NCBI GenBank assembly: GCA_963969365.1
Contig: OZ017759.1
Coordinates: forward strand, 248,001 to 312,000
Reading direction: 5' to 3'
Source: Asterochloris sp. CNOR1
Lineage: Eukaryota > Chlorophyta > Trebouxiophyceae > Trebouxiales > Trebouxiaceae
DNA: 64,000 nt
Below, piece by piece: positions 42,301-55,449 of the stretch. The translations under genes were made by a program, and so were the position numbers. Each line of letters opens with the position of its first letter. Position 1 is the first letter of the stretch. The notes beneath the pieces were generated by a model that was not told the DNA's origin, searched no databases, and was given only the letters and a program-made list of their open reading frames with translations.

Positions 42301-45300
42301 TGCAGAGCACACCCAGGACCAGGGGGCCCACCTTCTGCACACATCCAGCTGTCACCATACATGGCACACAGCCTGAAGTGCAGCGGCATCAGCAGGCTCT
42401 GCGCCAGGGGCGAGCGCAAGCAGCTCTGCAACAGATCCCACCTGATGACATAGACTACACTGCGCCTGCCTCCTAAAGCTTATGCTTAACTTCATGCCAA
42501 AGTTCTTGCTGCTCTGAATACAGCGGCCCACCTGCAGCGCCTGCAGGCTCCGCATTGGCAGGCGCCAGCAGCTCCGCAGCAGTCCTCTGCCTGGGGGGCC
42601 CACCACTGACGCCACTGCCGCTGGAGGCGCCGCCTGCTGGCGGCGTGCCGCAGACAACCCCCAGCTCTGACAGGCCAGTCCTGGAGTCATGCAGGACCAC
42701 CACTCGGCCGGGAACCAGCGCCTGCTGGGCGCCTCTGGTGCCCATCACAGCCTCCTGCAGAGGGGCAGGCAATGAATTCAGAGTTTGCAGGCAGCGTTCT
42801 GCTGGGCACCATGAGTGACCATCACTGTCTGCTGCAGTGGGGTGAAAGGACCTGCATAAATTGAGAAGCAACCTACATCCTTTGGCGTCCATGCAAGGCC
42901 CTTGCAGCACAGCAGGCAATAAAGCCGCATGCTTTGTAACTTGCTGCTGGCAGCATCCTTTTGTGTGCCTCTGGGGCCCATCACAGCCTCCTGCGGGGGT
43001 CATCAAAATTTCAGGCATGGAGGTGCCATGAGCAGCATCCTGGCAAGCGCGTCTGGTACCAGCCAGAGCCCTCTGCAGGGGGCCAGCAATTGACTGACAC
43101 ACAAAGGATATGCTGCTGGGTGCCTTCTGATGAGCGCCTCAGGTCCTCACCAGTGCCTTCAGTAGGGTCAGGTCACCTCTCTAAGGCCAAATGCAGCATC
43201 ATGCAAAGCATCTGCCATTGACATGAGCCTTGGACAGCCAGCCAAGTGGGCCCCTTTCCCTCCCCCCAAACCAGCCTCTACTTGCAGAGCAAGCAACAGC
43301 TTCCGACCTGCAGCTGTGCTGACAGGCGCTCGATGCGAGCACTGAGGGCGTGGTACTCTTCCACTGCTGCGCGTGTGGTCCCATGGAAGCCGGTGGGCCA
43401 GGGAAGCGCCTGCAGCAGCAGAGAGTCAGTGAACCAGTCCTTCACCCAGGCAGGCAGGATGCAACTACACGGTGCACTGGTGACCAGCAACAGGGTCAAT
43501 TCTGGGAGCATGAACGATTGATGAGTCCCCAGCACGTGACCAGGTCGTGGCCTGTGCCGCTTGCAGTGGACTCTGCATACCACCCTCAGGCAGTGCAATT
43601 AAACAATGTGGTGGGCATTTGGCCCCAGCAAAGCCAGATAGCTGGTAATAAGTCAGCATGCCTTCACACCATGCAAGGCAGCAGTGCTCGCATGCATGAC
43701 AGTGCTCAGGACACAGCTAGACCAGACGTGCAGCCATCACACCTGAAGGGCTGCCAGGCGTGCTTGCCCCTCCTCCAAAGCACGGAGCGCCTCCGGCTGC
43801 GCCCGCTGTGCGTGGAACTCTGCAAAGCTGCGTTTGAGCATGTCCTCAATCTGCAGTACAACAAGTTGGACATGAATAGTGTGCATAGGCATGTGAGGCG
43901 GGAAAATGGCAAAGCTGCACTCGAGCATGTCCTTGATGTTCAGGGCAGCCACGCATGGCATGCAGTGCAAGGCAGCCAGGGCTTCATACAGGGTTGTAAG
44001 GAGCCATGCTGCAGTCTCCCTTGCGTAGAGGGGAGGTAGCAACACTCCCCAGCAGGCTGCCTATGCACAGTCCTGGACCCAAGATTGGTGTCACGCACGC
44101 AGTCACCAAAGTACAGCACCAAGGTCGGGATCACTTATGCTGGTACCACAGGCTCAAACGAAGGTCGGGGCTGCACATGCAGGCACCACAGTCCAGGATC
44201 GATGGTGGGTCCTTGCAGGCAGGCACCCTCCCTGAAGCTGCTGCCAAACATGCACTCTTCCCTGCAGCAAACCCTGGGACAGCAAAGACTCCATATGCAG
44301 TCTGCTCGGGCGCAGCCACCATGAAAGATTCTCAGGGGATGCAGTCGATCTTCTGGATGCACATCAAGCTACAAGCTTACTTTGAGGTCCTCTACCCGCA
44401 GTAGGTTCAGGATCATGGAGTACGTCAGCCGGAACTGGCTTTCCAGCTTGGTGGCTCTGCCAGTCATCATCTTCTTGATCTCACTCTCATCAGGGATCTG
44501 CAGCAATTTCTGGGGGCCGCTTGCTGCCCACTTTCTGAGCGTCATGCACACCACTGCCGGACAAACAGACAGTCACAGCCAGAGGGCTTCAAGAGCTTGC
44601 AGCCAGACCAGCGATCACAGTGTGCAGTGAATGTCGTCAGCCAAGGGCCGACGTCATGCAAAGGTGCACCTGCACTCACATCTTCCCAGCAGGCAATGAT
44701 GACTGTTCCAACAGCGTCCAGCCCTCTCCTGCCCGCTCTGCCAGCCATCTGAGTGTACTCGCCTGGCAACAGATTCCTGCAGAGGTTAGGGAGCTTTTGC
44801 GTGGCAGCCTAATGAGATGCATGCTGCCTTGGGTGAAGGCATTCATCTCTAGAGACCCAGGCTGCACAAGGTGTTCTGCGACCATGACGCCGCAGAGCAT
44901 TCATGCTGTAGCTGGCACGGCCTGCCATTCAACCAACATGTGCCTTATGGGTACTGGCCACACGTGCAGCTCGCGTGCTGCTCCGCCAGATAACCAGGAA
45001 AGCAGACCTCACCTGGAGCATGACTGTCGCTGACCCAGCCCCGTGAGCAGGTCATTTCTGCAATCTGTTCCCACAGTGCTTATGGAGGTCCTGAGCAGCA
45101 GCAGCGGCTACCAGGCAAGTCACACCCTGCACCTGAGACCAATGCCGATACAGTCCAAAAAGCAAACCCTGACATGAAATGCTCCTGCCATCATGCTCAG
45201 AATAGGGGCACTCCTCACCTCAAGCCCTTGCACAATGTGCCTGCGCAAGCTCTGAGCAGCAGCTGTGGCCTCTGCAGAAGATGGCTGTTTGCAAGGGTCT

Positions 45301-48300
45301 GGCCGTCGAGCTACAGCTCTTCAGGCCCAGATCAACGTGAAGCCCCCACGTCTGCTCAGCACCAGGAGCATGCTTCACCTGAAGCCCTTGCCGTCGTGCT
45401 TGCGCAAGCTCTGAAAGATCACAGTCCTGGCGGGGGCGTTGACCCCCATGGCAAAGGTTTCTGTGGAGAAGAGCACCTTGACCAGGCTTCGGCAGAACAG
45501 CATCTCTACCACCTCCTTCATGATGGGCAGCAGCCCTGCAGCAGTGGGGCAGGAGGGGGGCGCCAGGCTGACAGTGTTTGACCAGGAGCTGCCCACAGAA
45601 CAGCATGTGGGCAGCAGGTCTGCAAGTGAGGCAGTGAGGAGCACTGGTGGGGCAGGCCCGGCGGGACCAGCAGATGCTGAGAGAGTGATATGTTTGCATC
45701 TGACATTGTTTAGGAGCTCATGAACGGCAAAGACCCTGTGGGCAATCTACAGTGATGAAGCAGCAGGGCTGAAGAGTCAGCTCTAGGTCTGAACCCCAGT
45801 CTCACAGAAGCCCTTGACAAGCGAGACGGGTCTGCAGCATGCAAGCACACCTTTGTGACGCAGTCCTAGAATGCTCTTGAGGATTGTCCGCCACAGCAAG
45901 GCAGGCCAACAGCAGGCACCCACCTGCCTGATGCACTCCCAGCCCCCTCTTGACAATGTTTGCAGCCTCAGCGTGTGGGGCAGGCACCAGATGCTACCCT
46001 TCAGCAAGACAGGCCAGCAGCATGACCTCCCACCTGCATGGTGCACTGCGAGGCCCCTCTTGAGCATCTCCCGCAGCCTGAGGATCTGGGGCAGGCGCCG
46101 GTCGCTGCCCTTGAGCCGTGCAATGCAGCGCTCGATGAAGAGGTGGGTCTCAGACTTCTCCGCTGCTGTGGTCAGGTCTAAGCTGCTGAGCATGTCTGCC
46201 AGCTGGTCAATTCGCTTCTTGCTGAACACAAAGACCACCATGGGGAGCAGCTGCCTGCAGCCACCAGTTGGCTGGGGTGGATTGCATCTGCATCAGCTGT
46301 CCAATCAGGCCAAAAAGATACCCAACAACAGCAGCTGAACGCAGATGGCAGCGCCAGGCTGATGCTGTGCAGTGTTTGTTGCAGCCGTGTGCGCCAGAGG
46401 AACAGAACACCACAGGCACAGCTGCCCACTGGATCAGCATCAGCCTGGGCCACTGCACAGAAAAGAGCGGCCAAGGAAGCAGGTCTGGCCAGAAGGGGCA
46501 GCTTACGTTCTAATGTTGACCAGCAAGTGGGGCATTCAAGCTGCACTGGCACATTGCAAAATGGGCAAACACTACTGGCAATTTTAGCTGCGTCTGGCAG
46601 CACCTACACACTGCACCGTGTGCACAGCCATCCTGCCTTTGCTTGCATACTAACACACGCTTGAGAAACTGGTGGCCCCAAAGATTGCCATACTGAACTC
46701 ACTTGTCCTTCAGGTGTGCGACCAGCTCCAGCCACTGAGTCCTCTCATTCTTGAGGCCGCTGTTGCTGTTGGCCCCGCCGCCCCGGCCTGCTGAAGCAAC
46801 CATGGCTCGTGCCTGGCCAGCGCCACCCCCACCACCACGAGCTGCAGGCAGTGAGTCACTGCTGACTGCATTGCACATATCTGTTGGGTTATGGCTGGAC
46901 GTGATGACTATTTCAAGCCCTGCCCTGCAGGCATCAAGCAGCACTTGCAGCTCCTGTCTTGCTTACAGCCTTTGACCATGACTGTTCCTGCGTGGACGCG
47001 CCGCCTGAAGCTCAGCACGCTGCAGGCATTGAGGCATTAAGTGCACTGCAGGTGACGTGTGCATCCGGCTGGTTGTTCTGACTGATGCACGCTGTGCTTT
47101 GCAGGCACCAGGTGGCAGTGTCACATGACATAGCGTCTGTCATTGCTCTTGCCTCTTCACCCAACACAAATTTCTGCCTGGCAAGCACTGACCACATTGG
47201 ACATTAGGTGGTGTGGTGCAGGCAGCAAGGCATTGCTGACTGCTTTATATGGAAGGTCTGCACTACCAACAGTGCACTGCAGGACAAGACCACTGTAGCG
47301 CTGTTCAGGACACCATATTGTTGACATGAAGCGGCCATTTGATGCTCAGCTGATGGCCTGCTCTGCAGGACTCGTTTGGCCCATCAGAGTGTATGCAAGG
47401 CAATGCCCTGGCCCTGAAGTGCATGTTTGAGTTCGTCACAGCAGTTGTGGGTGTGATCCGGAGATAGCCCTCCCTCATTTGTCCTCGTGCGGGACAGCAT
47501 ACCCTGCTATCACATGCCAGCCCAGTTTCCAGCTGTCACGCTCACTTAGGGTGGCGCTCATGCATTCACATTCACTTCAGCACGCCCTGCTGCCATGTTG
47601 TGGTCCCACTGCTGACATGCAACGCACTTGACGTGGTGCCCCTGCCACACCCCCACAGCATGCTTTCCTGCCACATGCTAGCTCCACTGCTGACATGCAC
47701 CGCACTCACCAGGGGTAGCCCTTCCACGCCCGGCGCCTGAGCCAAACAGCATGTATGTGGCCAGCATGCGCTCTGCTCACCAGGGCTTCACAGCGCTGCC
47801 ACACCTGCCGCCTGCACTACAGCATGCCATTCCACCACAGGCAAGACCCTGTTGCCGACATGTGCGGCACTCACCAGGGGTGGCCCTCCCACGGCCGCCG
47901 CCTCTGTTCGGCGCACTCTGGCCCCTGCCGCCCCCGTCCCCCCGACCTGTGGGCCGGGCGGCCTTAGTTTCCTTGCTGGTCTGAGGCACAGCATTCTTCT
48001 TTCTCCAGGCCAGCTTGGCAGCTCCAACGCCCTGCAGCACATGGGGCATACAAGCAGCCTCAGCCTCAGCCCCAGGCACCTGCAGACAGATGGTGCTTGC
48101 TTTATGCAATGGAGGAACACCTCACTTGTTTGTTTGACAGCCCTGAAACAGTATCAGTAAGGGATGGACAGGACCAGTTTGCAGGAGCACAGCAGCGCCC
48201 ACGTCCCCTACAACCAGCACATCGGCTTCAAACATCTCCCTGTGACGACTGAAGCAGGCATCCCCAGAGTGCGTCCGCCTGGCGGGGCAGACCACCAGAG

Positions 48301-51300
48301 ATCAGCTCTGGCAGCATGCTGCACAGGCACCAACATTCACAGCAGCAAGCTGAGCTGGCCAGTCTAGGTACTCCAGCAGGGCCGCCTCACAGGCACAGTA
48401 CTCACAGTAGGAAACTCAGCAGGTCAGTCCCCTCACCCCACCTCTGATGTGAGGCAGAGAGGCACCATCTGGCCGTCATGGCGCAACAGGCAGCCCAGCA
48501 GGTCACTTTTGAGGGCACAGAGCAGCTCTTGCCTCACAAACACGCCCAACAAGCCCACCACTGACAGAAACACGTAGCACTGGTGAATGGACAACAGCTG
48601 ACTGCAAGACAGCAGCTCACGCTCTCAAAGTATGCCATGGGGGGCCTGGGACAGCCCAGCACATATGCAACTCAAGGAACACTGCAAGTCCTGACACAGC
48701 ATGGGAACTGGGCCTGACACAGGAAGGAAGTAGCCAGCAGATGGCAACATCAGGCCCTCCTTTGCACAGCTGATCCAGCAGGCGGCCCAGCAGACCTCCC
48801 ACCACCAGCACGCATCAGGCGGCCAGCCGCCTACCTCTGACAGGAAGGTGTCGTGCCGACAGATGGGGAACATCTGGCCTGCATAGTACAGCTGGTGCTC
48901 CAGGGGCACAGGGCGCCGAGTGGTGCCGGTGACGTAAAGGACCTTGCGCTTGGTGCGCCCCACCCAGTCAGCAAACTCCATCACGTTGGGAACCGTGGCA
49001 GACAGGAGGATGAGGTTGACGTGGGCAGGCAGCATGATGATGACCTGCAGAGGCAGCAGACGCATGAACAATCTGTGCACGATGATGGCCCTCACGCTGG
49101 GCAGCACTGTTGGCCTGCGAGAAGAGAGCAAATTTTCTCGCAATCATGAAGTCACCGGAGAGAGAAGGGACAAGGTTGACATGGGCAGGCAGCAAGGAGA
49201 TGATCTACACGACAAAAGCAACAGAAGTTCTTACATCACATCCCAGCAGGCAAAATTTCAGCCCAGTACGACAGAAGATGGGGTTGGAGTGAACAGACAG
49301 CGGGGTTTTGGCCTGAAGGCTGGGCGGAAGGGCGTTCGGCACTGGCGGCGGACCCTCTTGTCACAGGCCAGCGTGCCAACGATCTGCAGGGCTTGGCAGC
49401 AGATGGACATGGGCCCTGGCAGCATAACCTACGAGCCTGGGCAGAGCCATGTCACAGGCGCCACCTCTGCTGAAACCCACACCTCAGACTTGCACAGCGC
49501 TGCTGCGGCAACGCAGCAGTGCAGCTCACGCCCCCCAGGACCACCCTGCAAACCTTAGTGCCATCACGGCATGGCTGCAGCGGTGTCTTACACAGCAGAG
49601 CACACAGCTCACCTCCTCCCAGACCACGCCGCGCTCAGCGTCATTCACGTAGTGCACCTCGTCAAAGATGACCCACTCAATGTCGCGGATGATGTCGGCG
49701 CCCTTGTACAGCATGGACCGCAGGATCTCTGTGGTCATGATGAGGCAGGCGCTCTCAGGGTTGATGCTCACATCCCCCGTCAGTAGTCCAGTCTGCAGGC
49801 ACAGCGTACAGATTGGTGAGGCGGGCGCTGCCATGGTGGATGCTGACATGCTGGGCTTATGTCACCTGCCAGCATGTCAGTCTGCAGGCACAGCACGGAC
49901 CGTGGTGAGGCAGGCGGTGCAGTGGTGGATGCTGACAAGCTGGGCTTATGTCACCTGTCAGCATGTCGGTCTGCGAGCCAGGTGCTGGGCACCAGGTATT
50001 GCTGACTCACCTTGGGGGCGCAGTAAGCATCTCCCACAGACAGAAAAGAAAAAAACAGACAGCAGCTCTCTGGAGCAGTCCTTGGCATACGCTGTCACGC
50101 ACGCCCGGCATTGAGACTGCCACCATGACTCAACAATGCAGCACGCTCAGCAGTCATTGCAGCCCCAGGCTGACAGGGCCGCTTAGCAGAAGGTGCTGCC
50201 AAGTGGAAGGGCACAGGCTGCGCCCCGCCACAGCGACTTCGTCACCTCAAAGGTCTCACTGAAGTCTCTAAACTTCTGATTGGAGATGGTCTTGATGGGG
50301 GAAGTGTAGATGGCTCGCGTGCAGTGCTTGGTGGCCAGCGCAAACGCATACTCTGCCACAACAGTCTTGCCTGCGCTGGTGTGAGCCGCCACAAACACAG
50401 AGTGGCCCTGCAGGGGACAGAGGAAGACTTTGCCGGGGCTGAAGTGGGAGCCACATCGATGGTGCAGCCCAGCAGGGAATGCTAGAACAAGACCTGAACT
50501 GCTAAGGGTGACAAGAGAGGTGGACAGGCGGGACAGCTTGCACAGTGAGCTGCCGGTTCAGTTCTGTGGCTCACGCTTCTGCTGCTGTGTCAGAAGTCAA
50601 GTCAAGGTGCACAGATGACACATTGCGACAGTGCTGCAGGGACACATGCCGCCTCTGCATGGGCTGGCTAGGCAGCATGTGTAGTGTGGTAGCAGTCCTT
50701 ACCTGCTCCAGGTGGCAAATCGCCTCTTTCTGAAACGCGTCTAGCTCAAAGGGGAAGTGGTGGGCCATGTTGGGGCGCAGCCTGCAGGCAAGTGGCAGAG
50801 GCCGCCTGTGCACGCATGGGTCAGGCAAGCATCTGCAGCTAGGCTTTGCAAGCTGCACATGCAATGGCGCAAGCAGCACAGCTGTGGGGCCAAGCATGGT
50901 GCAGACCGAACTTGTAATACGCCACAGTCTGCAATGCCCAGCTACAGGTCTCCAGCTACTGCCTTACAACATCCAGGTCACAGGACAGTCACCGCCTGAC
51001 ACAGTAGAAGCTCCTGACGTCTTGCCCAAACCATCCCAGCTCCTCGACACAGCCAGCTGCCCCCCAGTCCCCTCTCCCCCTGCCCTCCCCAACCCCTTCT
51101 CATGCCAGTCATCCAGTTGCCCACACTGGAGCCATGGCCAACCGACCTTGAGTGTGTGCTCCCGCAGCTCACCTTTCGAAATCCTCTGGCAGGCGCACCC
51201 CTCCCCTGACAGCCCACTCCTGGTCTGTCTTCTTGTGCGCAGGCTTGCCACTGGCTGCAGCCTCTCCCTGCGCCCACCAGTCTGGCTGGCCAGGCGCTGC

Positions 51301-54300
51301 CAGAATGCTGTCCATCCCTGTGGCTGTCGCCGACAGGATGTCTGCTGAGCTGTCTGCAGCGCAACAGGCATGTGTGGTGGCTGACACAGCGGTTCGGCAG
51401 GGTGGGTGTGTCAGGCTACCCAGCGCTGTATTGATGCTGGCGATGTCGAGCATGGCACTGAGCACACGAACTCACAGACCGGTGGCCTGGTTGGGCACAC
51501 TGGTTATCACAACAACAATGCTGTGACACTTGCTCAGCCTGTCACAACAATGCTGTGGCACTTGCTCAGCTGCACATCAGGCACAGGTCTGCAGCGCTCC
51601 GCAAGTCGCTGCCACTGTCCTGCTTCCACAACGATTCCAAGGGGCATTTCTGATGTGGAATGCACGTCAAACACCCTGCACCTGGAGCTGCCCCCGGAAT
51701 GTCGCTCTCATCTGGGAGCTGGGCAATCTGAGAAAGCACGCTCTGCTGCTGGGGAACGTCGTGAACCTGCACCAGGACAGCTGCATCAGTTGATGACCAA
51801 AAGGGCCTTTGAACATACACCTGGTGTGCTGTAAGGCGCTGGGCTGACCTCGATGCATGCAGCGCACTTGGCCATGTACTACCAGGGCAACAAGGCAAGC
51901 AATCTGGGCTCAGAGACTCAGCCACAAGCAGCAAGGTGCTTTGGCAGGCTGTTTGGCCAAGATGCTTGCGTCCCATCCACATCGTCGGGCATGATGCTTG
52001 CGCAGTGACATGTCGACTCCCCATAAACAAGAAAAGCAGCATGGACTAACCCTGCGAGACAGGGTGTGACACTCTGCGACGCAGCGTGTGCGATGCAGTG
52101 TGAAGAGGCGGCAGTGATTGGGCAGCGCTTCTCTACTGAGGGCGCCTACCCCATCTGAACATCAGTGGCCCTGTCCTGAGCAGGCCCGGATGTGCTGATT
52201 GTACGTCTGTGGAAGCTCAGCACATGTCGAAGCTAAGGAGCACCACCAGCAGGCACCATTTGAGCCCACTGCACCAGCTGCTGTTGCACGATCTCTTTGC
52301 CACTGAAAGTGCGTAGATGCCAGCCAGTGGATGCGTACACCTGCATGGTCAGACCCACCGCAGCAGCTGGCCCCCCATCCTCTGAGCTCTCGGCCTCGTT
52401 TTGCTCTTCCTCCATGAGCCAGATTCCCTCAAAGAGGTTGTTGAGGTCTATTTGGCCGCCCTCTGCTGCAGGCTGCTGCTCTGAAGGCTGCTTCACACGG
52501 CCATTTCCAAGCATCGCAGTGTCTGCACAATGGGGGAAGGGAAATGGGCCATCCGACGGCAGGCATATCCATGGCCTGCCCCTCACTACACTCGTCAGCT
52601 TGGGGATGCTGCACAGCGAGACAGCATCTGGCCATTCAGCTGCCCATGGCTGGGTATAGACACGTAACCTCTCATGGACAGCCTGCCAGCTTGTCAACCC
52701 GGTAACGGCCGGTGGGCACCTGATTGAGGCTGGTTGCAGTGTTCCCCCAGGGCGCTGAGGATCTTGATGTGCTCCCGGCAGGCTGCCACATTGACAGGTG
52801 CCAGATACAGTCAAAGCACATTGGCACCGCAGGCAGCTCTTGTCTTGGCCCACCGCCTGCTCCAGTTGGCTGACGGCTGCACAAGCCTTCGCAGTGCCGG
52901 GTTGCCGACTGCCACACAAAACGCACCTTATGATAAGATCTAAGGCTGGCTGGCATGGACTACCTGCTACCTTCAATGGCTTGCAGGAGCTGCGTGTCTT
53001 CAGTGCTGCTCTCCTCAAATGCCGCCATGCTGATATATCTGGGCTGGGCATTAGAGGCACACGACAGACATACATGCACATTCAAGTGCTGCCTTCCTTG
53101 GCCTGTTGACATCCCCCAAGGCCCTTTGGTGGCAGCCCAGGCGGCAGCTGTGAGGCATGCTCTTGCTGACCACTCCAGCTCAAAGCTTGCCTGAAGCTGC
53201 ACCTACCTTCAGAGCCGCCATCCTCAGCTTGCTGCCAGGCCCCAAAGGCGCCCCTGTCCAGCCCAGGGGGCAGCGTTCGGGGCAGGCTGCCGCTGATCAG
53301 CTCCTGCAGCCACGCCCCGGTCTCAGCCTCCTGAGCTGCCTTCATGGCTGCTGTACTGACGCTCTCAATTGCCTCGCCGCCTGCACTATGTTCAGGTACA
53401 GATCGCAAACAGACTTCTTTCGAGGGGCAGTCAGGCTCTACCTCTGCGAGGCAGTGGTGCAGCGTGCTGAAACATGGTGAACATCGATGTCGCTTTGAGT
53501 ACAGTATGATGTGGGTGTACCGTCTATCATCTTGGAGGTGGTGCTGTCTATGCAAGGCAGAAAGTCAAAGTGACAGCAGCTGTTGAGACAAAAGTCACAC
53601 TCTGCTCTGAGTGGACAGTGGTGCAATGACAGAGGGAACACTCAGCTCAGAGGGGCGCCCACAGCAATGAGTCAGCATCAGCCGCAGGGCTTGCCTGGAG
53701 TGAAGGGCATGCTGACAAGGCTGCCCCGCACAAACTCTCTGCTGCCCTGGATGGCGTGTGGCCGCCGCCTGAGGGAAGCCGAGTTGGTGCTGGTGCCCTG
53801 CGCAGCAGCATGGGGCATATCAAGCGATTTGGACAGTCTGAAGGAGTGCTGCCTCTGCAGCGACATGCAGGCATAGCTAAGGTTGGTGCCCCGCACACCA
53901 GCAAGCAGCCGTTGATGCAACACGCTGGTTCTGAGTCAGAGCTGCCTCTGCAGGCTGCATGTGGGGTGCACATGCGATGCTGATGCTCCACGGCTACAGC
54001 AGAAAGTGATGTGCGCGTCAAGCTCGGGCTTCAAGCAGCAAGTTGCATTGAGGAGGCACTCTGAGCAGCAAGGGGAGGCATGGCCGTGTTCGAATAGGTC
54101 CTTCCCTGTGCAGGCAGCGTGATGACTTTGAGCGCACAAAGCCTTGGAAGTGGTCAAGCATTCACAGCAAAATCAAAGCCCCAGCCCTGAGGCCAAGCAA
54201 AGGCAACAGAACGAGACCGGCACCATTCAGGACGCCAGCCCAGCGAGTGTGGCAATAGCGCAGCACCAACAGCGGCCCGGCAACTGCGGCGACAGCACAC

Positions 54301-55191
54301 GATCAACAGCACACCTGACCCTCAGCCAGGGAGACCTCCTTGAAGGCAACAGGGTCATTAGGGGCGTCTGGGTCAGGTAGCACAGGCTCCACAGCTGTGG
54401 TAGGCAGGAAGGGCTCCAACCACAGGCTGGGGGAAATGAAGGTGCTGTCCAGCACGCTGCCTGCAGGTGCAGCACGCAGCCAAGCTGTGCTCCTGCCTCT
54501 GTTGCAAACATGGAAGCAGGTTTGCCAGACATGTTGCCTCAGGCAATGTGAAAGGACTAGGGCTGTCAGGCCCTAGAGCGCCTGCAGGAGGCAGGCAATG
54601 TGAAAGGACTAGGGCTGTCAGACCTAGAGCGCCTGCAGGAGGCAGGCACCACCAGGACGCCCTTTAAACAGGTGTCATGATGCATGCTCCCAGTGCACCA
54701 TGGTGGCACACAGTAAAATGTATTCAGCTGGACACTGTGAGGCATGACCGTATCAATGATGGCCTCTGGAATTGGCAGCAGTGGGGTGTGCCTGCAGAAC
54801 TGGGTGCACTGATGCGCCCAAGCGATCAAAATGCACAAACGCACCTGCATGGGCAACATCTGCTGCAATGCCGTCAAGCTTGGGGCTGAGGAGCTCCTCC
54901 CTCAGTCTGCTGGCAACAGCCTCTGAGCTGTCAGGGGTGTGAGGCAAAGCCTGCAGCGTGGGTCCATGCTTGGGAGAACTAAAGGTGGGATGGAATCACC
55001 TGGGATTCCTCGCATGCTGTAGAAAACATTGCACACCCCGATGACCATCTTCAAGGGTGAAGTGGAATGAAACATTGCACAGCACAACATCTTACCTGCA
55101 CCAAAGCCTCTGCCTGGCAAGCATCTGTACAGATGCTCACATCCCCTGCCACCCCTGCACTGAGATAGAAAGCTGGAAGCAGGACGGCCAT
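39347..55191 (-). CDS. SKI2: SKI2 (SKIV2L) DExH-box RNA helicase of the cytoplasmic exosome
   Basis: At least 24 exons over about 15.8 kb, about 1,250 residues. Helicase motifs in order: [18 protein letters not shown] (50,780), [17 protein letters not shown] (50,390), [32 protein letters not shown] (49,790), [35 protein letters not shown] (49,680), [20 protein letters not shown] (49,000), [28 protein letters not shown] (46,240), [19 protein letters not shown] (45,460) and [19 protein letters not shown] (44,750). A Gly/Arg-rich stretch (48,000-46,700) matches SKI2's inserted arch. The C-terminus reads [13 protein letters not shown] (40,270) and ends [15 protein letters not shown] (last exon 39,574-39,347). 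SKI2 unwinds RNA for 3'-5' decay with SKI3 and SKI8. The N-terminal chain includes [15 protein letters not shown] (54,950) and [14 protein letters not shown] (53,670). The start is tentative: ATG at 55,191 (MAVLLPAF) or an ATG near 55,360 (MSTDRPLTPDG). Many introns carry copies of exon edges. Confidence 0.95.
42754..43080 (-). repeat. four-fold copies of a SKI2 exon start and acceptor
   Basis: The exon starting at 42,754 (tgcag|gaggctgtgatgggcacc) has decayed copies ending in an acceptor-like tgcag or tgcgg upstream in the intron, near 42,831, 42,990 and 43,071. Each copy is followed by text like cagtgatggtcactcatgg or gaggctgtgatgggcccc and a shared gcccagcag or gcacacaaa block. Confidence 0.75.
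43742..43945 (-). repeat. copy of a SKI2 exon start 90 bp upstream
   Basis: The exon from 43,850 starts attgaggacatgctcaaacg ([12 protein letters not shown]). Ninety bases upstream lies aacatcaaggacatgctcg ([12 protein letters not shown]). The copy has lost the AG of its acceptor. Confidence 0.8.
45845..46110 (-). repeat. three copies of a SKI2 exon end with donor
   Basis: The true exon end ([27 protein letters not shown]) has its donor after 46,034. A clear copy ([24 protein letters not shown]) has a gtgggt donor after 45,924. A third weaker copy ([13 protein letters not shown]) has gtgtgc after 45,851. Spacing is 110 and 73 bp. Confidence 0.85.
47535..47905 (-). repeat. copies of a SKI2 exon end with donor in the arch region
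   Basis: The true Gly/Arg-rich exon ends ggccacccctg|gtgagtgcc (after 47,875). A close copy ends gctacccctg|gtgagtgcg (after 47,710), and two weaker copies lie near 47,628 and 47,540. All share the following catgtcggcaacagg-type intron text. Confidence 0.75.
49745..49985 (-). repeat. three copies of a SKI2 exon start at 89-bp spacing
   Basis: The true exon starts at 49,792 with tgcag|actggactactgacg. Upstream copies start at 49,881 (tgcag|actgacatgctggcag) and 49,970 (cgcag|accgacatgctgacag). The 89-bp spacing is exact and the intron text between is shared. Confidence 0.85.
54541..54645. repeat. recent 52-bp tandem duplication in a SKI2 intron
   Basis: aggcaatgtgaaaggactag and the following 32 bases are repeated once, starting at 54,541 and 54,593. 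The two units differ by about two positions and one base of length. Both contain ctgcaggaggcag. Confidence 0.9.
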
Positions 55192-55449
55192 GGTTCACAC
55201 GTTGCCTGCCATGCAAGGCTGCTCCAGAATCCCTGCAGCCCAGCTTTCCTTCCGGCAGGCTGCCCAGATGGCAGCGCTTCTCTGATCAGATTAGCCGAAA
55301 AAGAGGTCTAGGGGGAGGGGCTCTGGCCCATCTGGGGTGAGAGGCCTATCAGTGGACATCAGTTTAGGAGTTCTGCACCAGACCATTATGGATTCAACCC
55401 TGCATGGCTGCCCCTTTCACACCAGGTCCCTCCAATGCAGTGAGCTGGT
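55192..55449. promoter_or_regulatory. short divergent promoter region
   Basis: If SKI2 starts at 55,191, only 258 bp separate its ATG from that of the coiled-coil gene on the other strand. No core promoter motif was recognised. Confidence 0.35.

Noticed and set aside
52233-53081. 282-codon minus-strand open frame in the SKI2 region
   Set aside because: Only its last part ([18 protein letters not shown] to the end) is SKI2 coding. The rest is intron that happens to lack stops.
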